Shown: positions 50,463 to 59,021 of the stretch, in pieces
How the letters are laid out: the number at the start of each line of letters is the position of its first letter
Position numbering within the stretch: the first letter of the stretch is position 1
Source of the DNA: Berkiella sp964496435
Lineage (GTDB): Bacteria > Pseudomonadota > Gammaproteobacteria > Berkiellales > Berkiellaceae
Reading direction: 5' to 3'
DNA: 64,000 nt
Assembly: GCA_964496435.1 (NCBI GenBank)
Contig: CAZBZP010000001.1
Coordinates: 1-64,000, forward strand
Translations under genes and position numbers: made by a program
The notes under the pieces: model-generated
Told to the model about the DNA's origin: nothing
Database searches by the model: none
Seen by the model: the letters and a program-made list of their open reading frames with translations, nothing else

Positions 50463-50830
50463 AAGAAAGAGTCAGCCGGTAAGCCGGGTTCTGTCGCGGA
50501 CAATCATTCATCTGGGGCATGCGTCACCGCATGCCTCAAGCAACCTACCCGAACCCTATGTGGGCCACATATCGTTCATCTAAGTGAACAGGGGTTCCTA
50601 TTTGGTCTTGCTCCAAGTGGGGTTTGCCGTGCCGTTGCGTGTTACCACGAACGCGGTGGTCTCTTACACCACCGTTTCACCCTTACCGGTTCTTTCGAAC
50701 TTAGGCGGTTTATTCTCTGTTGCACTTTCCGTAGGCTCGCGCCCCCCAGGCGTTACCTGGCACTGTGCCCTATGGAGCCCGGACTTTCCTCCATATGTAA
50801 AACATACAGCGATTGCCTGGCCAACTCTCG
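50463..50830 (-). ncRNA. rnpB: RNase P RNA (bacterial type A)
   Basis: The minus strand carries the universal RNase P core: AGGAAAGTCCGGGCTCC near the 5' side and the 3' end AACCCGGCTTACCGGCTGACTC. The terminal helix P1 forms between GAGTTGGCC (near 50827) and GGCTGACTC (50469-50477). The size is about 368 nt. RNase P removes 5' leaders from tRNA precursors. Placement beside rsmI is conserved in gammaproteobacteria. Confidence 0.96.
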
Positions 50831-50836
50831 GGACTA

Positions 50837-50865
50837 AGGATACGCACTCGGTTTGTTATATGCAA
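50837..50865 (-). promoter_or_regulatory. promoter of rnpB
   Basis: On the minus strand TTGCAT (50865-50860) and TATCCT (50842-50837) are 17 bases apart. The predicted start, 7 bases further, coincides with the 5' end of the P1 helix near 50830. Confidence 0.6.
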
Positions 50866-50894
50866 GGTCCTATCAAATAAATAGGGGATTTTTA

Positions 50895-50916
50895 CCCCCT
50901 TTGGTATCAAAGGGGG
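50895..50916. terminator. hairpin between rsmI and rnpB
   Basis: CCCCCTTTG and CAAAGGGGG form a 9-bp perfect stem with a 4-base loop immediately after the rsmI stop. The T-rich flank lies on the plus strand side (GTTTATTTATTTTT), so it terminates better in the plus direction. Confidence 0.55.
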
Positions 50917-50917
50917 T

Positions 50918-51769
50918 TTATTTATTTTTAATTTCCATCGCCATATCATAAAGTGCATTCTTGGGCTGATTGGTTAATTTAACTGCCATTTGAACGGCTT
51001 GCTTGAGTGGCACTTCATTCAATAATATTTCTAGAACCCGTTTTGCTTCTAAGGTATTTTCATCTTCATTTTCAGCAATGTTTGCACCAGCCACCACTAA
51101 AATACATTCACCCTTAATGATCATTTCTTGGGCATCAATAAGAGCAATAATATTTTCTAAACTATCTCTTTTAATAGTCTCAAATTTTTTGGTTAATTCC
51201 CGCACCACCGTTGCTTGACGCTGACCTGAAAATATCTCATGCGCATCTTTAATGAGATCTGCAAAACGATGCGGAGCTTCGAAAAATACCATGGTGTGAG
51301 CAAAATCTTTTAAAGCATTTAATCGCTTACGTCTGGCATTTTCTTTAGCCGCTAAGAAACCTTCAAATAAAAATTTATCCGTGGGTAAACCAGATGCACT
51401 TAAGGCTGCTATCAAAGAACAAGGACCCGGAATAGGAATTACCTGGATCCCATTGGCATGCGCTTGTGCCACCAAATGATAACCCGGATCGCTAATCAAG
51501 GGTGTGCCAGCATCAGATATTAATGCCCCGGTTTCACCCTGCAATAATTTTTGAATTAAAACAGGTGTACGTTCTGATTCATTATGATCATGATAAGACA
51601 CCAAGGGCGTATCAATACCTAAGTGTGAAAGTAAGCCCTGACTATGACGTGTATCTTCAGCAGCTACCCAAGTTACATGACTTAATACCTCGCGAGCCCT
51701 ATGACTTATGTCTGCAAGGTTGCCAATAGGGGTCGCAACCACGTAAAGTTTAGCCTTCTCTTGTTGCAT
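50918..51769 (-). CDS. rsmI: 16S rRNA 2'-O-ribose C1402 methyltransferase RsmI
   Basis: This 283-aa tetrapyrrole-methylase-fold enzyme acts on the same nucleotide as RsmH. Motifs: YVVATPIGNLADIS (near residue 9), AAEDTRHS (near 34), ALISDAGTPLISDPG (near 78) and IPGPCSLIAALSASGLP (near 112). It is divergent from lpoA, the usual arrangement. Confidence 0.97.
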   Translation of the reverse strand: MQQEKAKLYVVATPIGNLADISHRAREVLSHVTWVAAEDTRHSQGLLSHLGIDTPLVSYHDHNESERTPVLIQKLLQGETGALISDAGTPLISDPGYHLVAQAHANGIQVIPIPGPCSLIAALSASGLPTDKFLFEGFLAAKENARRKRLNALKDFAHTMVFFEAPHRFADLIKDAHEIFSGQRQATVVRELTKKFETIKRDSLENIIALIDAQEMIIKGECILVVAGANIAENEDENTLEAKRVLEILLNEVPLKQAVQMAVKLTNQPKNALYDMAMEIKNK

Positions 51770-51798
51770 CGATGCCTCACTGTAGGAACAAAAGATTT

Positions 51799-53022
51799 AT
51801 GAAAAAGAGTTTAGATACCTACCTAAAGTATTTGCTTTTAGTTAGTTTGTTAAGTGGTTGCAATCTGCCTGGTTCAAAAGCCTCCAATGATCATATGGCT
51901 TTTCCTTCAGACGCAAGCCCTGAAAACGCAAGGGAAGAATACCCTAATCCACAAGGCTTTGGCGATCATTATAATCATCCCAAACAAATCGCTTTATTAT
52001 TACCATTAACAGGTAAACATGCCGATTCTGCAAAAGCCATTCGCGAAGGCTTTTTGGCAAGCTATTATCAACAACAGGGCCAAAAACCTGTTGTCAAAGT
52101 GTATGACACCACCAAAGAACAAGATGTACAGCGTGTTTATGATCTCGCTTTAGATGAAGGCGCTGATTTTGTTGTTGGCCCCTTATCAAAAGAAGATGTT
52201 CACCGCCTTAGTATGAAATCTTCACTTAAAACACCAGTACTTGCTTTAAACCATTCCCCCCAAGTGAAAGATATTTCACATAAATTTGTGCAATATACAC
52301 TGGCGCCTGAAGCAGAGGCAGAACAAATCGCCAATAAGGCTTTTCAAGCGGGATACCATAATGCAGGACTTATCATTCCCGATAATGCCTGGGGCAAACG
52401 GATTGCAACTGCCTTTGAAGAACAATGGAAACGTCATGGTGGCAAAGTTGTTCGTACCGTATTTATCAATTCTTCCTATGACCAATCAGCGCCCGTCAGA
52501 CGTTTACTCGGCATTGATGAAAGTCAACAACGTGCCAATCAGATAAAGGGCATTTTGAACGAAAAAATGGATTTCCAACCACGTCGCGCCAAAGATCTCG
52601 ATGTTATCGTGATGGCGGCTCCACCTGATCAAGCAAGACAGTTAAAGCCTTTATTTGATTTTTACTATGCAGAAGATTTACCTGTTTATGCGACAAGCAG
52701 CGTTTATAGTGGTCATCCTAATGCTAAACGTGACAGAGATATGAATGGTGTTATTTTCTGTGATATGCCCTGGTTAGTAGATAGACAACAAGGTGCTCAA
52801 TTAACCCAGTTGTTGAATAAAGACCAAGCGCAATCTGATCAATACAACCGTTTGTTTGCGATGGGCGCAGATGCTTATCAAATCACATCTAGCTTTAATC
52901 GATTACAATCAGGTGGTCGCCTTGTTGGTGCTACAGGACAATTGTCCTTAGGTGACAACCAAATCCAACGTGAACTTTCATGGGCTAAAATTGTAAACGG
53001 CGTTCCCACCCAAATAAATTAA
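51799..53022 (+). CDS. lpoA: LpoA-like outer membrane lipoprotein (LppC family)
   Basis: The ATG at 51799 opens a lipoprotein signal (MKKSLDTYLKYLLLVSLLSGC), Cys21 being the lipidated residue. The 407-aa product contains the LppC domain, a periplasmic-binding-protein fold (QIALLLPLTGKHADSAKAIREG near residue 62, GADFVVGPLSKEDV near 130). In E. coli LpoA activates PBP1A. This one lacks the N-terminal TPR domain of E. coli LpoA and is correspondingly shorter, as in several other gammaproteobacteria. It is divergent from rsmI. Confidence 0.88.
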   Translation: MKKSLDTYLKYLLLVSLLSGCNLPGSKASNDHMAFPSDASPENAREEYPNPQGFGDHYNHPKQIALLLPLTGKHADSAKAIREGFLASYYQQQGQKPVVKVYDTTKEQDVQRVYDLALDEGADFVVGPLSKEDVHRLSMKSSLKTPVLALNHSPQVKDISHKFVQYTLAPEAEAEQIANKAFQAGYHNAGLIIPDNAWGKRIATAFEEQWKRHGGKVVRTVFINSSYDQSAPVRRLLGIDESQQRANQIKGILNEKMDFQPRRAKDLDVIVMAAPPDQARQLKPLFDFYYAEDLPVYATSSVYSGHPNAKRDRDMNGVIFCDMPWLVDRQQGAQLTQLLNKDQAQSDQYNRLFAMGADAYQITSSFNRLQSGGRLVGATGQLSLGDNQIQRELSWAKIVNGVPTQIN

Positions 53023-53088
53023 GCTATCCCGCCTTCGTTACCAGGCAGTTCCTACTGCCTGGTTATCCAAAAGCTGAATACAAAATGT

Positions 53089-54150
53089 CTAAGGCGTTAT
53101 AGCCACTTTTAAAACACCATCGCGTTGATTGGCAAAAAGATCATAGGCTTTTTCAATCTCATCCAATCTAAACCGGTGTGTGACCAGTGGTTTTAGATCA
53201 ACGCGACCACAAGATACGATATTAACAAGCCTTCGCATGCGTTCTTTACCACCTGGACATAAGATGGTCACAATTTTATGATCGCCCAAGCCTGCGGCAA
53301 ATGCTTTATCTGGTATGGAAAGTTTGCCAGAGTACACGCCCAAACTGGACAAGGTACCACCTGGCTTAAGAACGCGTAAGCAATTTTCAAAAGTTTGTTG
53401 TTGACCCAGGGCTTCAATGGCTACATCTACCCCTCTTCCTTCGGTGATCTCCATAATGCGCTCAACAACATCCCCTTCTTTGAAATTAAGGGTGATATCC
53501 GCGCCCATTCTTTTTGATACTGCCAAACGTTCAGGAATACTATCAACCGCGATAATTTTACTGGCACCTTTTAACTTTGCCCCTGCTGTTGCGCATAATC
53601 CAATGGGGCCTTGTGCAAAAATAGCGACCGTATCACCAATATTAATTTTGCCACTTTCAGCGCCTGAAAAACCGGTGCTCATGATATCAGGGCACATCAA
53701 TACCTGTTCATCTGTTAAATGATCAGGCACAAGCATCAAATTTGCCATTGCGTGGGGCACTAAAACATATTCAGCCTGGCAACCATCAATGGTATTACCA
53801 AAACGCCAACCACCAATAGCATGTCCACCACACTGTGCATGATGACCATCTAAACAAGTAAAACATTGCCCACAGGGCGTAATGGCGCCAATAATAACAC
53901 GCTGGCCAATCTGATAACCTGTTACGCCTATGCCTAATTCTGCAATGGTCCCCACAGGCTCATGACCAATAATGCGACCTGGTGCAACGGGATATTCTCC
54001 TTTTAAGATATGAACATCGGTGCCGCAAATCGTTGTGGTGGTTATTTTGATTAAGGCGTCTCCTGGCCCCACCTTGGGGATGGGTTTTTCCTCTAAAATA
54101 ATTTTGCCAGGTTTTATAAAGACAGCAGCTTTCATGGTTTTCATCATCAC
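53089..54150 (-). CDS. zinc-dependent alcohol dehydrogenase (secondary-alcohol/threonine dehydrogenase type)
   Basis: This 353-aa medium-chain dehydrogenase shows the catalytic zinc residues (TICGTDVHI, GHEPVGTIAE), a structural-zinc-like Cys cluster (CGQCFTCLDGHHAQCGG) and the nucleotide loop GPIGLCATAGAKLKGA. GWRFGNTIDG and MCPDIMSTGFSGAE resemble NADP-dependent secondary alcohol dehydrogenases. The substrate cannot be read. It lies in the insertion between lpoA and yraN, alone on its strand. Confidence 0.88.
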   Translation of the reverse strand: MMMKTMKAAVFIKPGKIILEEKPIPKVGPGDALIKITTTTICGTDVHILKGEYPVAPGRIIGHEPVGTIAELGIGVTGYQIGQRVIIGAITPCGQCFTCLDGHHAQCGGHAIGGWRFGNTIDGCQAEYVLVPHAMANLMLVPDHLTDEQVLMCPDIMSTGFSGAESGKINIGDTVAIFAQGPIGLCATAGAKLKGASKIIAVDSIPERLAVSKRMGADITLNFKEGDVVERIMEITEGRGVDVAIEALGQQQTFENCLRVLKPGGTLSSLGVYSGKLSIPDKAFAAGLGDHKIVTILCPGGKERMRRLVNIVSCGRVDLKPLVTHRFRLDEIEKAYDLFANQRDGVLKVAITP

Positions 54151-54271
54151 ACTCCTTCGCTCATCTCTTTAAAAGTCGCGCTTATCTCTAAACGCCCTTC
54201 ACTTCATTGAAATTTTCACAATCGCCCCAATCCTAACACCATCATGAATAAATAAGGCAAATGAGTGACCT

Positions 54272-54622
54272 ATGTATATCACCGATCCTAAAACAAGCAT
54301 CATGCCTGCGTTTGAAAACTTAAAAGAGATGGCTCCAGAAAGGAAACTAACAGGCTTAAGCGATGCCAATAGCCGCTATACCTATTACGAAGCCATTCGC
54401 GAAGTGGCAGATCCTTCAGAGCTACGCCTTAATGATTCAAAAAAATCTCTGTCTGAATCAGATTATTTGATGGAAGCGCCCATTCAAAATCAATATCTGC
54501 TCTCAAATTCACGTTTAGTTACACTTAAAGAGAATATTGAAAAATTTAGGCAAGACAGCGAAAAGATGAATGTTTTAGCAGAAAAAAATGCGCAATTTAT
54601 AGCGAGTTTATTAGGTAATTGA
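54272..54622 (+). CDS. 116-aa hypothetical protein
   Basis: The ATG at 54272 has AAATGAG upstream and opens a soluble helical protein with a C-terminal coiled-coil-like stretch (ENIEKFRQDSEKMNVLAEKN). No signal peptide, no cysteine and no recognised family. It is followed by another small unknown gene in the same direction. Confidence 0.6.
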   Translation: MYITDPKTSIMPAFENLKEMAPERKLTGLSDANSRYTYYEAIREVADPSELRLNDSKKSLSESDYLMEAPIQNQYLLSNSRLVTLKENIEKFRQDSEKMNVLAEKNAQFIASLLGN

Positions 54623-54639
54623 AATTTTTTTAGAAGAAA

Positions 54640-54669
54640 TGGACATTTTTTTGATTTAAGTGTTAGAAT
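54640..54669 (+). promoter_or_regulatory. sigma-70-like promoter before the 62-aa gene
   Basis: TGGACA at 54640-54645 and TAGAAT at 54664-54669, 18 bases apart, precede the GTG start at 54707. Confidence 0.4.
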
Positions 54670-54706
54670 TATTACTTAATAGTTGGTTTAACGAGTAGGA
54701 GGGCAC

Positions 54707-54895
54707 GTGAAATTCTTCGGCTTCTTGTTCAGCAAACCAGATCCCACACAAAACAAAGAGAAAGCGCCAGAAGAAGCACACCACCTACAACAATCATCTG
54801 CACTTGAAAATCTTCCCAATGCTGAATTAAATAACAAGTCACGTCGCCTTGTTGATAGCATTTTGAATGTGCATAAAATGAATAAACCGAAATAA
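54707..54895 (+). CDS. 62-aa hypothetical protein
   Basis: A GTG at 54707 follows an excellent AGGAGGG ribosome binding site, which makes this short frame credible. The product starts MKFFGFLFSKPDPTQNKEKA, with a short hydrophobic N-terminus and a polar remainder rich in Asn, Glu and Lys. No family is recognised. It is convergent with the secreted protein gene at 54905. Confidence 0.6.
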   Translation: MKFFGFLFSKPDPTQNKEKAPEEAHHLQQSSALENLPNAELNNKSRRLVDSILNVHKMNKPK

Positions 54896-54904
54896 GAGCG
54901 ATAA

Positions 54905-55348
54905 TTAATCTAGCTTAACCCGCATCTGCAAGCCAATACCACGAGAGGTTGTACCGTTTGATCTTGGCGCAAGATGTGAATTCACGTCGACAATTTCACT
55001 TTTCATGGCTTTTGTAGGACCGGTTTTAACTCTATCTAAACCTATTTGAACAGAATCTGTAAAATGCACTGAAGCCAAAGAACGCAATTTATCCTTGGTG
55101 TGTCTCCATTGATCAAAATCTCTGCTCTTTAAAGCTGCTTCTGGCGTGTGATAAAGATTATCAAAAATATGCGTTAATCTTTTTGTGGGAATGATGGGAC
55201 GTGCGGTGCGTTTAGGCGTTGAATGTGCCTCTCGCTTCGCACGATATTCATCTAGCGGTGTTTTACTATGCTGCTCCGCAAAACATGAGGTTGCTATTAG
55301 CGAAACAGCCCCTGATATTAGTAGCATTCCAAGCCACTTCCTGCTCAC
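54905..55348 (-). CDS. 147-aa exported protein of unknown function
   Basis: The product has a Sec signal peptide (MSRKWLGMLLISGAVSLIAT, cleavage probably after CFA). The Cys in TSCFAE could make it a lipoprotein, but the lipobox is poor. The mature part is basic with Arg/Lys and Pro-rich segments (TPKRTARPIIPTKR) and no recognised domain. It is periplasmic or surface exposed by inference. Confidence 0.65.
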   Translation of the reverse strand: MSRKWLGMLLISGAVSLIATSCFAEQHSKTPLDEYRAKREAHSTPKRTARPIIPTKRLTHIFDNLYHTPEAALKSRDFDQWRHTKDKLRSLASVHFTDSVQIGLDRVKTGPTKAMKSEIVDVNSHLAPRSNGTTSRGIGLQMRVKLD

Positions 55349-55511
55349 AACTGCCTTCCCTACTCATCCTTGAGAAAATGTTTTATCTGAAATTAGGCTA
55401 ACAACTAATTTAAATATATAAAACTATGAGGATTAGTAAAGTTAATATCATAGCCATTCATCGTTTGGCTGTAGGAAAAAGGCTATTCCAGCTATTTAAT
55501 TGTAAAAATTT

Positions 55512-56225
55512 TCAGCAAGACTTAGTTAAGAGTTGCACAAGGCCAAGTGGATCCGAATAGAAAGGAGAATGGTCAGTAGGCAAGCTATATACCTCGCACT
55601 GCACTTTGTTGAGCATGGCGCGCTGGGTGTCAATGAGGATTGCCTTATCCTGGGTGCATTCAATATAAACACGCGGTATTTGCCCAAAACGTTGTTCGCT
55701 TAAGGAGACCGGCGTAATAAGGGGCGCATAAGGCTCATCGCAAAATAAAGGCTGTATATTTTTAAAGAGCGCATCATCACATTGATGATAAGCAAATCCT
55801 TTCATCGCATAAGCCGGGAAACTGAGAATATTATTCTTCACATCCGCACGCATCATTCTTACATAACGTGTTGGCGCTTGAAGCGCAGCCACATCAAACA
55901 TAGATTGACCATCTTGTGGCAAATAGCCTGCAATATAAATTAATTTTTTAACTTTATCTGGATAACGCTCTGCCAAGCTTGAAATGATCATGCCTGAAAA
56001 ACTATGGCCCACCAAGACAAGAGGCTTTGAAGCTTGTTTAAGATAACCTTCAAGGCTTTCAAGATAGCTATCGAATGTAATTTCTAAAGCGGGTGTTTTA
56101 TCTTCTCCATGTCCTGCTAAGTCAGGTGCGATGACTTTATGCCCCTGTTGTTCAAGCAAAGGGATGATTTGTTGCCAACACCAAGCACCATGCCAAGCAC
56201 CATGAATTAAAATAAATGCATCCAT
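55512..56225 (-). CDS. alpha/beta hydrolase (plant MES-like esterase family)
   Basis: This 237-aa enzyme shows the family hallmarks: HGAWHGAWCWQQIIP near residue 9 (oxyanion loop), the nucleophile elbow GHSFSGM near 72 and the catalytic His in TDHSPF near 218. The WHGAWCW pattern recalls methyl-esterase and hydroxynitrile-lyase relatives. The substrate is unknown. It lies 2 bases after the SGNH gene stop codon, so the two are co-transcribed. Confidence 0.88.
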   Translation of the reverse strand: MDAFILIHGAWHGAWCWQQIIPLLEQQGHKVIAPDLAGHGEDKTPALEITFDSYLESLEGYLKQASKPLVLVGHSFSGMIISSLAERYPDKVKKLIYIAGYLPQDGQSMFDVAALQAPTRYVRMMRADVKNNILSFPAYAMKGFAYHQCDDALFKNIQPLFCDEPYAPLITPVSLSEQRFGQIPRVYIECTQDKAILIDTQRAMLNKVQCEVYSLPTDHSPFYSDPLGLVQLLTKSC

Positions 56226-56227
56226 CT

Positions 56228-57265
56228 TTAGGATTTCTCTTGCAGCAAAGGTTGTAGATGGCTTGCAATATGCACTGCCGCTAGGTTGGCACCTGCTGCT
56301 TTATAGTGATAGGAATCATAAAAATTATCCGGTGTTGGCGGAATCAATGCGGCCAAATCTACCAATGCAACAGATTCTTTTTGCGCAACCTCTCTAATAA
56401 TGTCATTAAAGCGATGATATAAAGCATCATCCGTGACCCGATTTGCTTGAGTCATTAGGACAGGAACAATATTGCGTATTTTGCAAATGGCGACAAAGGT
56501 TTGTAAATTGCGCGCAAACTCTTCACTTATTTCTTTTTCATCAAAAAGCGTTTGTGTTTGGGGAAATTCATAGCGGGTGAACACATTTTTAGCTGTTTGC
56601 ACATGACTCTTTAATGAGTTTGGGTACCAATATGAGCCTTGTGAACGTAAGATGGATAAATCATTAATGTTATGCATAAAAACCACCATGTTGGGTTTCA
56701 TGGGTAACACTTTATTGAGCAAGATATTAATCGAATGCATAGACTCATTGGCAGAAACACCGCCATTATAACTGTTTACTTTCTTGGCAAGATTTTTTTC
56801 TAAAAGGCGCCCCACCACATAAGGAAAACGCTCCGTTTCTTCCATATACAGACATTCTGTCGTAGATCCACCCAAGAATACGATTTTGATATCAGGATTT
56901 TCATGTATTTCGGAAGGACCGATAAAGCCATTGCTATCGGTCACGACACGGTAATATTTTCGTTCTATGGTATTAGGATAAATATTCTTGATGTAATTGC
57001 GTGTAGGGCGTTCTAATTTTTCTTGATTAGGTCTATATTCGCGTAGTTTGATAAATCGGCCTACATTGTTATCAATGATATTCGCGACATGATGTTGATG
57101 CACTATTTTTTTGATACTTTTGTTTTCAAACTCAGTAAATTTGTTATTGATAAATTTAATTGATATTGCACCATAGACAGCAAGGCCCATTAATAAAACG
57201 AGTGTGAAAAGCGTTTTTTTAGGATGCTTTTCAAAAATATTTACTTTACCTTGATGAATTACCAT
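56228..57265 (-). CDS. membrane-anchored SGNH/GDSL-like hydrolase
   Basis: This 345-aa protein has one N-terminal membrane helix (about residues 15-35) and a periplasmic SGNH-type domain. The nucleophile block is IVFLGGSTTECLY (Ser near residue 134), followed by a Gly block (NGGVSANES), an Asn (HNINDLSIL) and the C-terminal DSYHYKAAG with the Asp-x-x-His pair. Related proteins acetylate or deacetylate cell-wall or surface polysaccharides. The start lies 19 bases from the divergent yraN gene. Confidence 0.8.
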   Translation of the reverse strand: MVIHQGKVNIFEKHPKKTLFTLVLLMGLAVYGAISIKFINNKFTEFENKSIKKIVHQHHVANIIDNNVGRFIKLREYRPNQEKLERPTRNYIKNIYPNTIERKYYRVVTDSNGFIGPSEIHENPDIKIVFLGGSTTECLYMEETERFPYVVGRLLEKNLAKKVNSYNGGVSANESMHSINILLNKVLPMKPNMVVFMHNINDLSILRSQGSYWYPNSLKSHVQTAKNVFTRYEFPQTQTLFDEKEISEEFARNLQTFVAICKIRNIVPVLMTQANRVTDDALYHRFNDIIREVAQKESVALVDLAALIPPTPDNFYDSYHYKAAGANLAAVHIASHLQPLLQEKS

Positions 57266-57284
57266 AGCTGGCCTTATCCGTTTT

Positions 57285-57683
57285 ATGATGTGTGATGATA
57301 TTAAATCTGCTAAAAAGCAAAGTCCAACCCAACGTAAAGGTAATAAAGCTGAAGAGCTTGCTTTATATTATCTTCGTAAACAGGGCTTAAAGCTCCTTGA
57401 GCGCCAATTTAAGAGCAAAATGGGTGAAGTTGATCTTATAATGCGCAAGGCAAAGGAGCTGGTTTTTGTCGAGGTGCGTTCATTACAGAGCACAGCTTAT
57501 AATGAGCCCTATGAATCTATTACCCCGCAAAAAAAACAAAGAATCATTAAAACAACAGCATTCTATCTTGATACCCGTCCTTGGACAGAGCCCTTCTCAG
57601 TACGATTTGACGTGATATCAATCTCAGGTGACCAACCAAATCCCAAAATTACCTGGATCCAGGACGCATTTAGAGTAGAATAA
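57285..57683 (+). CDS. yraN: YraN family endonuclease-fold protein
   Basis: This 132-aa UPF0102 protein has the nuclease-like core of the family: KGNKAEELALYYLRKQGLKL (residues 18-37) and the E-(x)n-D-E-x-K-like segment MGEVDLIMRKAKELVFVEVR (near 46-65). Function in the cell is not settled. Its usual place after lpoA is split here by the inserted genes. Confidence 0.93.
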   Translation: MMCDDIKSAKKQSPTQRKGNKAEELALYYLRKQGLKLLERQFKSKMGEVDLIMRKAKELVFVEVRSLQSTAYNEPYESITPQKKQRIIKTTAFYLDTRPWTEPFSVRFDVISISGDQPNPKITWIQDAFRVE

Positions 57684-57792
57684 CTGTGCTCTTTCCATTT
57701 TATATTGATGTCTTCGATTGGCGCCTAGCCTACATTCAAAATGGTTCGAGCATAAGCACTAAACAACAACAGCATAGTTAGATAACCCACAA

Positions 57793-58392
57793 ATGAGTAA
57801 ACTAGAAAAAGTTCGTCAGCTTTTCAACGATAGCATCGACACCAAATTAGCGGCTTTAGATACCTTGCCGCCCGATATCGTGCGTGCTTCTGAGTGCATG
57901 GTTGAAGCATTAAAGAACAAACGTAAGGTCTTGGCCTGCGGGAATGGTGGCTCTGCAGCTGATGCTCAGCATTTTGCCGCTGAATTATTAAATCGATTTG
58001 AAAAAGAGCGTATTAGCTTACCAGCAATGGCTTTAACGACCGATTCCTCCACCATCACTTCCATCGCTAATGATTATAGTTACGATGAAATATTTTCGAG
58101 ACAGATAAAAGGTTTAGGACAAGAAGGTGATGTCTTATTAGCCATCAGCACCAGCGGTAAATCACAAAATATTTTGAATGCTATTTATGCCGCACATAGC
58201 AAAGGCATGCGTGTTATTGCATTAACCGGCAAAGATGGTGGCCCTTTAGCACGTATTTTACAAGCAGAAGATATTGAACTGCGCGTACCAGCACAGTCTA
58301 CCGCCAGAATTCAAGAAGTACACCTCTTGGTGATACATTGTTTATGTGAATATATTGATTCAGAATTTGGACCACAACCATGTGTAAGATAA
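57793..58392 (+). CDS. diaA: SIS-domain protein DiaA (GmhA-like)
   Basis: This 199-aa SIS protein has the phosphosugar pocket motifs CGNGGSAADAQHFAAE (near residue 49) and STSGKSQNILNA (near 118). It could be DiaA, the DnaA-binding initiator regulator, or the isomerase GmhA. The yraN-diaA-dolP order favours DiaA. The end overlaps dolP by 13 bases. Confidence 0.85.
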   Translation: MSKLEKVRQLFNDSIDTKLAALDTLPPDIVRASECMVEALKNKRKVLACGNGGSAADAQHFAAELLNRFEKERISLPAMALTTDSSTITSIANDYSYDEIFSRQIKGLGQEGDVLLAISTSGKSQNILNAIYAAHSKGMRVIALTGKDGGPLARILQAEDIELRVPAQSTARIQEVHLLVIHCLCEYIDSEFGPQPCVR

Positions 58393-58970
58393 ATTTTCCC
58401 ATTAAATTATTATTCCTTGCTTTGAGTTTTCCTGTGCTTCAAGGTTGCGCAGCCGTTGTTGTTGGTGGCGCTGCCACCAGTGCAATTGTTGCAGCCCAAG
58501 ACAGACGCACTACCGGCACTATCGTTGAAGACAAAAGCATTCAGCTCAAAGCCATGCAAACTGTCAGTGATGTTTCCGGTGACGATGCCAACGTGCACGT
58601 ATCTGCCGTAAGTTATAACAACAACGTGTTATTAATTGGCCAAGCACCTTCCAGAAGTGTACGTGGCGATATCGTACAAAAAGTAAAAAATATTGAAAAA
58701 GTTAAACAAGTCCATGATGAGATTGTGTTGAAAGAACCCAGCAGCGTATTGCAACGTTCTACCGATAGCTGGATAACAACCCGAATCAAATCCGAAATGG
58801 CTGTGACCAAAGATGTTAACCCTACCCGCATAAAAGTCGTGACCGAAGATGGGATTGTTTATCTCATGGGCATCGTAAAGCCTGTTGAAGAAGAAATCAC
58901 GGTGGACATTGCAAGACACGTTAAAGGCGTTAAAAAAGTTGTAAAAATATTTGAATACGAGCAGGCCTAA
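58380..58970 (+). CDS. dolP: BON-domain outer membrane lipoprotein DolP (YraP)
   Basis: This 196-aa lipoprotein has a signal ending LQGC (lipid Cys near residue 23) and two BON domains (about residues 55-115 and 130-195, each with the V..G.V pattern such as GIVYLMGIVKPVEEE). In E. coli DolP supports outer membrane integrity at division sites. It overlaps diaA. Confidence 0.92.
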   Translation: MCKINFPIKLLFLALSFPVLQGCAAVVVGGAATSAIVAAQDRRTTGTIVEDKSIQLKAMQTVSDVSGDDANVHVSAVSYNNNVLLIGQAPSRSVRGDIVQKVKNIEKVKQVHDEIVLKEPSSVLQRSTDSWITTRIKSEMAVTKDVNPTRIKVVTEDGIVYLMGIVKPVEEEITVDIARHVKGVKKVVKIFEYEQA

Positions 58971-59021
58971 TAAGGGTCTGCTTGCCTTGCAAAGGATTGG
59001 CATCGTGGGATAGTCCCCGTT

